This document shows, in pieces, positions 7,329 to 11,252 of a stretch of 11,252 bases of DNA; position 1 is the stretch's first letter; each line of letters opens with the position of its first letter. A model generated the notes under the pieces. That model saw only the letters and a list, made by a program, of their open reading frames with translations. It was not told the DNA's origin and searched no databases. Both the position numbers and the translations under genes were made by a program. The DNA is from OFTM291 sp041741375 (GTDB lineage Bacteria > Gemmatimonadota > Gemmatimonadetes > Gemmatimonadales > GWC2-71-9). The stretch is taken from contig JBGSKF010000092.1 in NCBI GenBank assembly GCA_041741375.1, positions 1 to 11,252 on the forward strand, in the 5' to 3' direction.

Positions 7329-8390
7329 TCAGGCGCCTGCCCGTTCCTCCCGGCTGGCCACCCGGAGAGCTGCCATGATCTCCTCGAGATCTCCGTCCAT
7401 GACATCCGGGAGGTTGTGCACCGAGAGATTGATCCGGTGGTCCGTCACCCGGCTCTGCGGGAAATTGTAGGTACGGATCTTGGCCGAACGGTCCCCCGTT
7501 CCCACCATCGCCTGGCGCTCGGTCCGTCGGGCCGCCTCCTTCTCGGCAATGGCCCGGTCGAGCAAGCGGGCGCGGAGGACCTCCATCGCCTTGAGCTTGT
7601 TCTGAAGCTGTGATTTCTGGTCCTGCTGGCTCACGACCGTGCCCGTGGGAAGATGGGTGATCCGCACCGCACTGTCGGTCGTGTTCACACTCTGGCCTCC
7701 CGGGCCGGACGAGCGGAACACGTCGATCTTGAGGTCTTGGGGATCAATGGCCACATCCACGTCCTCCGCCTCGGGGAGGACGGCCACCGTGGCGGCCGAC
7801 GTGTGGATCCGGCCCTGTGATTCAGTAGCCGGAACCCGCTGCACGCGGTGGACGCCCGACTCCCGCCGCAACAAGCCGTAAGCCCCCTGTCCCCGGATCG
7901 CGGAGATTACCTCCTTGATTCCACCTGCCGTCCCCTCGCTGGCGGAGATCGGCTCGACACGAAGTCGGTTCCGCTCGCAGAATCGAGTGTACATTCGATG
8001 GAGTTCGGCGGCGAAGAGGGCCGCTTCCTCGCCTCCGGTGCCGGCCCGGATCTCCAGGATCGCATCCCGGTCATCCAGGGGATCCCGTGGAAGGAGAAGG
8101 GCGGTGAGCTCGGCGCGGAGGGTGTCGATGGTGCCGGGAAGCCGGTCCAGATCGGCCTGGATGAGGGCGAGAAAATCGGGGTCGTCGGTGTCCTTGGCAA
8201 GGTCGCGCGCCTGCCGGAGTTCCTCCTCCAGCTGAAAGACCTGAGCAGCCAAGCGACCGATCGGAACCAGCCGGGCATGTTCCCGCCCGAGGGCAGTCAG
8301 ACGCGCGGGATCTCGGGCCGTTCCGGGATCCGCCAGTTCCCGGGCAACCTCCTCCGCCCGCTCCAGCGCCTGGCGGAGCAGGGCGTCCAT
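7329..8390 (-). CDS. prfA: Peptide chain release factor 1 (RF1)
   Basis: RF1 recognises UAA and UAG in the ribosomal A site and triggers release of the finished protein. The 353-residue product has the expected length and domains: a helical N-terminal domain 1; GTGGEEAALFAAEL from 117; the codon-reading tripeptide PAT (187-189), which marks RF1 rather than RF2 (SPF); and the hydrolysis loop SSGPGGQSVNTTDSAVRIT with GGQ at 221-223, whose Gln is the PrmC substrate. RTYNFPQSRVTDHRI follows near the C-terminus (usual form NFPQGRVTDHR). ATG 8390 gives the usual N-terminal length; only a weak CAAGG lies upstream. It sits 3 nt after the rpmE stop and abuts prmC, the conserved rpmE-prfA-prmC order seen in many bacteria. 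No programmed frameshift is present, as expected for RF1. Confidence 0.97.
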   Translation of the reverse strand: MDALLRQALERAEEVARELADPGTARDPARLTALGREHARLVPIGRLAAQVFQLEEELRQARDLAKDTDDPDFLALIQADLDRLPGTIDTLRAELTALLLPRDPLDDRDAILEIRAGTGGEEAALFAAELHRMYTRFCERNRLRVEPISASEGTAGGIKEVISAIRGQGAYGLLRRESGVHRVQRVPATESQGRIHTSAATVAVLPEAEDVDVAIDPQDLKIDVFRSSGPGGQSVNTTDSAVRITHLPTGTVVSQQDQKSQLQNKLKAMEVLRARLLDRAIAEKEAARRTERQAMVGTGDRSAKIRTYNFPQSRVTDHRINLSVHNLPDVMDGDLEEIMAALRVASREERAGA

Positions 8391-8393
8391 GGA

Positions 8394-8612
8394 TCAGGCC
8401 TTGGCGTCGGCCGCGTCGCTGGCGTACTTGCGGCGGAACCGGTCCACCCGACCCGCGGTGTCCAGCATGCGCTGCTTACCCGTGAAGTACGGATGACAGG
8501 CGGAACAAACCTCCACACGGATCGATTCGGAGGTGGACCGGGTACTGATCGAGTTCCCGCAGGCACAGACCGCCGTCATGGTCTTGTAGACGGGATGAAC
8601 ATTCGGCTTCAC
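8394..8612 (-). CDS. rpmE: 50S ribosomal protein bL31, zinc-binding type
   Basis: bL31 bridges the ribosomal subunits. I place the start at GTG 8612, giving 72 residues beginning MKPNVHPVY. It has an exact AAGGAG (8619-8624) with a 6-nt spacer, and it puts the zinc ligands at Cys16, Cys18, Cys36 and Cys39, almost as in E. coli bL31 (16, 18, 37, 40). An upstream in-frame ATG at 8663 would add 17 low-complexity residues (Pro/Gly/Ser rich) and run through the ribosome binding site, so it is rejected. Motifs are CACGNS, EVCSACHPYFTGKQ and DTAGRVDRFRRKY, followed by a short Ala/Asp tail. All four cysteines mark the zinc-containing paralogue, not the Zn-independent type induced under zinc starvation. 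It is the first gene of the minus-strand run and is preceded by a promoter and a GC-rich leader. Confidence 0.95.
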   Translation of the reverse strand: MKPNVHPVYKTMTAVCACGNSISTRSTSESIRVEVCSACHPYFTGKQRMLDTAGRVDRFRRKYASDAADAKA

Positions 8613-8675
8613 GCGCAACTCCTTGGGCAGATGCCCCGACCCGGGGGTCCGGGAACCGGGCAAAAATGGCGATAG
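8613..8675 (-). promoter_or_regulatory. rpmE 5' leader, possible bL31 autoregulatory element
   Basis: If transcription starts about 7 nt after the -10 box, the rpmE mRNA carries a leader of roughly 60 nt. Directly visible are a GGGC-AUCU-GCCC stem-loop (8625-8636) that ends exactly at the AAGGAG, and an upstream C/G-rich stretch (8637-8661) with self-complementary CCCGG/CCGGG blocks that could pair in alternative ways. Leaders controlling rpmE by bL31 feedback are known in several bacterial groups. That this is one is inference from position and structure; simple GC-rich pairing by chance is the alternative. Confidence 0.35.
8619..8624 (-). promoter_or_regulatory. Ribosome binding site of rpmE
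   Basis: AAGGAG on the minus strand lies 6 nt before GTG 8612. It is the strongest Shine-Dalgarno match on the minus strand here and decides the rpmE start over the longer in-frame ATG at 8663. A short GC hairpin (8625-8636) abuts it on the 5' side. Confidence 0.8.
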
Positions 8676-8681
8676 CCTTGT

Positions 8682-8710
8682 ATTTTACACTGGAATACGG
8701 TCTCCAGCAA
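8682..8710 (-). promoter_or_regulatory. Sigma70-type promoter of the rpmE-prfA-prmC-ylbF-tmk-S41 run
   Basis: On the minus strand a -35-like TTGCTG (8705-8710) is separated by exactly 17 bp (8688-8704) from TAAAAT (8682-8687), a 5/6 match to the -10 consensus. The -35 matches only at TTG. This lies in the one AT-rich patch of an otherwise very GC-rich region and in the correct place for rpmE. The predicted start is near 8675. No other intergenic space occurs before the run ends at 3888, so this promoter probably serves all six genes, although internal promoters cannot be excluded. Confidence 0.6.
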
Positions 8711-8712
8711 GG

Positions 8713-8728
8713 TGTGACGTGGGACACG
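8713..8728. promoter_or_regulatory. Candidate CRP-type operator between rpmE and the crp-family gene
   Basis: TGTGA (8713-8717), six bases, then ACACG (8724-8728) match 8 of 10 conserved positions of the classic TGTGA-N6-TCACA site: left half 5/5, right half 3/5. The Crp-family protein encoded 26 bp away keeps the Arg-Glu-x-x-x-Arg recognition-helix pattern that reads TGTGA in E. coli CRP. The site's centre lies about 45 bp upstream of the predicted rpmE start and just ahead of the crp-family gene, so it could serve either direction. It is one short match in a GC-rich region and is unproven. Confidence 0.3.
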
Positions 8729-8753
8729 GCGGGAGACGGGAGGGGGGCCCACC

Positions 8754-9476
8754 TTGGGGGACGTGGTCTCGACCCTGGGCGTCAGGAAGACAGTGCCGGT
8801 TGCTCCGATTGACGTACTGCGCCACATCCCGCTCTTCGGGGCCCTGCCCGCGGAGGACCTCGCCACGTTCGCCGGCCTGATGCGCGAGCGCCACGTGGCG
8901 CGGGGTGCCATGATCCTCATGCAGGGGGACCCGGGGGACGCGCTCTATGTCATCGCACAGGGAAGAGTCAAGATCCTGCTGATCGGCGAGGACGGCCGGG
9001 AGGTCATCCTCTCGGTGATGGAAGAGGGCGCCTTTTTCGGAGACATGGCCCTGCTCGACGATGAACCCCGCTCGGCCCACGTGGTCGCGATGACCGACGC
9101 TCGACTCCTCCTCCTTCGGCGGGAGGACTTTCAGGCTCGGCTCCGCGCCTCCCCCGACGTGGCCATCGGTCTGTTGCGTGAGCTCTCCCGGCGGCTTCGC
9201 CGGGCCGATGACACCATCGGGAGCCTCGCCCTGCGGGACGTCCATGGACGAGTCGCCCACCTCATCCTGGAACTGGCCCAGGAGGAGGGAGGACATCGCA
9301 TCACGCGGCGCCTCACCCATGCCACGATCGCCCAGATGGTGGGGACCAGCCGGGAAACCGCCTCCCGTGCCCTCCGATCGCTGGTCACCGCCGGGGTGAT
9401 TCAGGTCACCCGCCGTGAGATCACCATCCTCGACCTCGCGGCCCTGAAGGTCACGAGCGAGCGCAGCTCCCGATGA
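8754..9476 (+). CDS. Crp/Fnr-family transcriptional regulator with cyclic-nucleotide-binding domain
   Basis: This is a predicted ligand-controlled, dimeric DNA-binding regulator of 240 residues. The N-terminal jelly-roll domain (about 20-135) has LRHIPLFGALP, GDPGDALYVIAQGRVKILL and a phosphate-binding cassette FGDMALLDDEPRSA (95-108). Arg106 and Ser107 match the nucleotide-phosphate contacts of CRP, while Asp97 replaces the ribose-binding Glu. A dimer helix follows, then a winged helix-turn-helix with recognition helix TSRETASRAL; Arg200, Glu201 and Arg205 keep the CRP spacing. There is no Cys set for an FNR-type Fe-S cluster. The TTG start at 8754 has GGGAGG 10 nt upstream; GTG 8763 and GTG 8793 are alternatives, and 8793 would still leave the whole domain. 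The gene is divergent from rpmE, and its stop overlaps the next gene by ATGA. The ligand is not determinable from sequence; cAMP or cGMP are possible. Confidence 0.9.
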   Translation: MGDVVSTLGVRKTVPVAPIDVLRHIPLFGALPAEDLATFAGLMRERHVARGAMILMQGDPGDALYVIAQGRVKILLIGEDGREVILSVMEEGAFFGDMALLDDEPRSAHVVAMTDARLLLLRREDFQARLRASPDVAIGLLRELSRRLRRADDTIGSLALRDVHGRVAHLILELAQEEGGHRITRRLTHATIAQMVGTSRETASRALRSLVTAGVIQVTRREITILDLAALKVTSERSSR

Positions 9477-10345
9477 CCCTGAGCCTCGTGTTCCACGGCA
9501 CCCGCGGCTCGGTCCCCGTGTCCGGTGCCGGCACCCTCCGCTACGGAGGAAATACCCCGTGCCTGGAAATCCGATCCGCCGAGGGAGGGGAGGGGGCGGG
9601 GCGCGTCATCCTCGACGCCGGAACCGGCATCCGGTGCGTGCCGCCCGCCCCTCCGGGGACCACCGAAACACTTCTCCTGAGCCACGTCCACTGGGACCAC
9701 ATTCAGGGGTTCCCGTTCTTCCCCTCCCTCCACCAGGAGGGAGTCTCCCTCCGCATCCTCGGCCCGGCATCCCCCGATCACTCGGTCCATTCCACCCTCA
9801 CGGGAATGATGGCCCCCCCGGTGTTTCCCCTTCCCCTCGCCTCGGTCCCCTCCGACCTGTCAGTGGAGGATCTGACCACCACTCCCACCCTCATCACCAC
9901 TCCGGACTGCTTCGAGATCCTCACCCACCCCCTCCACCACACGGGGCCCACCCTGGGGTTCCGGGTTCGGCACGCGAACGGGCCCGCCTCCGTGACCTAT
10001 GTCACAGACAATGAACTCGGCTCGGACCTATCCTTGTCGCGGCGCGTTGCGCTCCTCCAGTTCGTGCGGGGATCGAGTCTGCTGGTCCATGACGCGATGT
10101 ACCGGGACGGCGAAATAGGCGCCCGGGCAGGGTGGGGACATTCTTCCATTGGTGAGGCAACTCGGCTCGCTCTGGAGGCCGGGTGCCCGAGGCTGGTACT
10201 ATTCCATCACGCACCCGACCGGTGCGACCGGGCCATCGATGCCATGGTGGACGAGGCCCGGGCGGTAGCGGAGAATCTCAAGGGGGCCATTGAGATCATC
10301 GCCGCCCATGACACGATGCAGCTGACCCTCCAGGAGGGGCCATGA
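9473..10345 (+). CDS. MBL-fold metallo-hydrolase, GTRGS type (phosphodiesterase-like)
   Basis: This is a predicted binuclear metal hydrolase of 290 residues with no signal peptide, so probably cytoplasmic. It opens with HGTRGSVPV and RYGGNTPCLEI, a signature of MBL proteins related to PhnP and cyclic-nucleotide phosphodiesterases. Predicted metal ligands are His71, His73, Asp75 and His76 (SHVHWDH), His156 (PLHHTG), Asp179 (YVTDN), with His206-Asp207 (LVHDAMY) and His245-His246 (LFHHAPDR) nearby. GWGHSS at 221-226 is also characteristic. All key residues appear intact, so the enzyme should be active. ATG 9473 overlaps the crp-family stop (ATGA), and its own stop overlaps the next ATG, so the three genes are probably one transcript. 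The substrate is unknown. Hydrolysis of the regulator's cyclic nucleotide is a neighbourhood-based hypothesis; a phosphonate-pathway PhnP role is less likely with no phn genes here. Confidence 0.85.
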   Translation: MTLSLVFHGTRGSVPVSGAGTLRYGGNTPCLEIRSAEGGEGAGRVILDAGTGIRCVPPAPPGTTETLLLSHVHWDHIQGFPFFPSLHQEGVSLRILGPASPDHSVHSTLTGMMAPPVFPLPLASVPSDLSVEDLTTTPTLITTPDCFEILTHPLHHTGPTLGFRVRHANGPASVTYVTDNELGSDLSLSRRVALLQFVRGSSLLVHDAMYRDGEIGARAGWGHSSIGEATRLALEAGCPRLVLFHHAPDRCDRAIDAMVDEARAVAENLKGAIEIIAAHDTMQLTLQEGP

Positions 10346-11034
10346 CATATCGCGTGACAACATTTTTCCTGCTCTCGGCCCTTGGACTCGGCGGGGCGCT
10401 CCCCGTGGCCGGACAGGACACCCGTCCGGGACTCGCGGTGCTCCCCTTTGAGAATGGCGGATCCTACGGCAAGAACCGCGAGGATTTCGACGCGCTCAGC
10501 CGGGGAATCGCCGGCATGCTCATCTCCGATCTCAGCCAGGTGCCCAACCTGCGGATCGTTGATCGCGCCCACACCCAGCGGCTACTCGACGAACAGGATC
10601 TGTCCGCGGGGGGACGAGTGGATGCCGCCACGGCGGCCCGGGTGGGGCGTCTGGTGGGGGCCCGGTACATGATCGCCGGAACGTTCATCGATCTCTATGG
10701 CGAATTCCGGATCGATGCCCGGGTCGTTGATGTTGAAACCGGAGAAATCCTCCGAACCGTGCGCAGTGACCCCCGCCTCACCGAGGCGAAGGAACTCGAC
10801 GGAATCATCCGGTCCGTGGCCACCTCCGTGCTTGAGGGCCTTGACCTCCCCACTCTCGCCCGCCGGTCGGCCCTTACCGTGCCCTCGGAGGCGATCACTC
10901 TCTATAGCCGCGGTCTCCTCTACGAGGATCGCGGAGACCAGAGACGGGCTGTGGAGTACTACCGCCGAGCGCTCGACCTCTTTCCGGAGTATGCCGAAGC
11001 CCGCGAAGGGTTGCGCAAGGCCGGGAATCGCTGA
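10342..11034 (+). CDS. Exported CsgG-like domain protein with C-terminal TPR
   Basis: This 230-residue protein begins with a signal peptide (about 1-25, core FFLLSALGLGGAL, likely cleaved near VAGQ). A CsgG/FlgO-like domain follows (about 28-160): GLAVLPFENGG, LSRGIAGMLISDLSQVPNLRIVDR, LLDEQDLSAGGRVD, then GARYMIAGTFIDL and VDVETGEILRTV. The C-terminus holds one clear tetratricopeptide motif (about 182-225, ITLYSRGLLYEDRGDQRRAV through LDLFPEYAEAREGLRKAG). There is no lipobox Cys at the signal cleavage site, unlike true CsgG, so a curli secretion pore is not supported; a soluble periplasmic envelope protein is more likely. Start ATG 10342 overlaps the MBL stop (ATGA) and has AGGAGG at 10332-10337. 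The role is unknown. Proteins of this type are common in diderms, where they are often annotated as curli-assembly or TolB-N-like. The domain call is fair; the function is not assigned. Confidence 0.8.
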   Translation: MTYRVTTFFLLSALGLGGALPVAGQDTRPGLAVLPFENGGSYGKNREDFDALSRGIAGMLISDLSQVPNLRIVDRAHTQRLLDEQDLSAGGRVDAATAARVGRLVGARYMIAGTFIDLYGEFRIDARVVDVETGEILRTVRSDPRLTEAKELDGIIRSVATSVLEGLDLPTLARRSALTVPSEAITLYSRGLLYEDRGDQRRAVEYYRRALDLFPEYAEAREGLRKAGNR

Positions 11035-11068
11035 GCCCGGGCACGCGCCGCTCCCCACAGCCGCGGGA

Positions 11069-11252
11069 TCACTCCGGGTCTGACCCGGGAGGCGTTGCAC
11101 GGGCCGGAGTCCCCCCCACCCGTCGAAGGCTCAGCGCGGTTCCGAGCCACAGGGGAACCGCCAGAGCCGCCACGGAACCCGCGGGTTGGGTCACGACCCC
11201 GCTCACCGACAGCAGCGCACCCAGGAGGGACACCGCGGCCGCCGCGGCCGCC
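11069..11252 (-). CDS. C-terminal end of an Ala-rich, probably membrane protein (continues beyond window)
   Basis: Read on the minus strand, an open frame enters from the window edge and ends at TGA 11069-11071. The 60 visible complete codons encode an Ala-rich start, then VSLLGALLSVSGVV and AGSVAALAVPLWLGTALSL, which look like two hydrophobic membrane-spanning stretches, then a polar Arg/Pro/Gly tail. The hydrophobic pattern and tail-to-tail layout with the CsgG-like gene (34 nt between stops) support a real gene. The start and most of the protein lie outside the window, and the family cannot be recognised. GC-rich DNA often yields open frames by chance, so confidence is moderate. Confidence 0.5.
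   Translation of the reverse strand, partial: AAAAAAVSLLGALLSVSGVVTQPAGSVAALAVPLWLGTALSLRRVGGTPARATPPGSDPE
11074..11088. other. GC-rich stem-loop at the convergent gene ends
   Basis: CCGGGT, a three-base CTG loop and ACCCGG form a perfect 6-bp inverted repeat. It lies just inside the 3' end of the minus-strand membrane-protein gene and about 40 nt past the stop of the CsgG-like gene. No T-tract follows on either strand, so it is not a canonical intrinsic terminator. It could act as a 3' mRNA-protecting hairpin for one or both transcripts, or be chance in GC-rich DNA. Confidence 0.25.

Noticed and set aside
6531..7613. Plus-strand open frame of 360 codons opposite prmC and the end of prfA
   Set aside because: It is antisense to two fully conserved genes, with His/Arg/Gly-rich composition and no recognisable domain.
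8613..8663. Upstream ATG at 8663 as the rpmE start
   Set aside because: It would add 17 low-complexity residues across the AAGGAG and leader hairpin, while GTG 8612 has ideal spacing and gives E. coli-like Cys positions.
8668..8687. Hairpin GGC-GATA-GCC followed by a T-rich stretch, considered as a plus-strand terminator
   Set aside because: The stem is only 3 bp, and the T-rich part is explained by the -10 box of the minus-strand rpmE promoter.
8679..8689. TGTA-TTT-TACA palindrome over the rpmE -10 box, considered as a second operator
   Set aside because: Arms of 4 bp in an AT-rich promoter element are likely by chance, and no regulator family is suggested by it.
8685..9320. Minus-strand open frame of 211 codons through the rpmE/crp intergenic region and the crp-family gene
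   Set aside because: It covers the rpmE promoter and is antisense to a convincing Crp-family protein, with no motif of its own.
11235..11252. GCGGCCGC-type repeats at the window end
   Set aside because: They encode an alanine run in the partial minus-strand protein and are a consequence of GC-rich Ala codons rather than a separate repeat element.

Overview
The window is an 11.25 kb piece of a GC-rich (roughly two-thirds G+C), gene-dense bacterial chromosome. The largest gap between genes is about 140 bp. LolA implies an outer membrane, so the cell is a diderm. The gene set (SMC, a T. maritima-like DAHP synthase, LolA, a PDZ/S41 peptidase, a YlbF-family protein beside tmk, a Crp-type regulator, a CsgG/TPR protein) and the protein style suggest Gemmatimonadota or a near relative. 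That placement is an inference from gene content, not a database result.

Layout. (1) 1-3894, plus strand: the C-terminal part of smc (5' end outside the window), aroF/DAHP synthase and lolA, with a 13-nt gap and then a stop/start overlap. (2) 3888-8612, minus strand: one tight run, in order of transcription rpmE, prfA, prmC, a ylbF-family gene, tmk and a secreted or anchored S41 peptidase. Most junctions overlap by 1-4 nt or abut. The run starts at a sigma70-like promoter (-35 at 8705-8710, -10 at 8682-8687) and ends by overlapping the 3' end of lolA by 7 nt. (3) 8754-11034, plus strand, divergent from the rpmE run: a Crp/Fnr-family regulator, an MBL-fold hydrolase and an exported CsgG-like/TPR protein, joined by two ATGA overlaps. 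(4) 11069-11252, minus strand: the C-terminal end of an alanine-rich, probably membrane protein that continues past the window.

How the genes work together. prfA and prmC are a substrate/enzyme pair: PrmC methylates the GGQ glutamine of the release factor. With rpmE they form a translation block, followed by nucleotide supply (tmk), a possible RNA-decay accessory protein (YlbF family) and envelope proteolysis (S41). LolA and the CsgG-like protein also point to the envelope. The crp-MBL pair is the most suggestive unit. A regulator with a cyclic-nucleotide pocket is translationally coupled to a metallo-hydrolase of the GTRGS type, a family that includes phosphodiesterases, and a CRP-like half-site lies in the divergent intergenic region. 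Most of the window is conserved housekeeping DNA. I see no mobile element, CRISPR array, tRNA or rRNA gene, and no clearly new multi-gene system. The crp-MBL-CsgG operon and the rpmE leader deserve the closest look.
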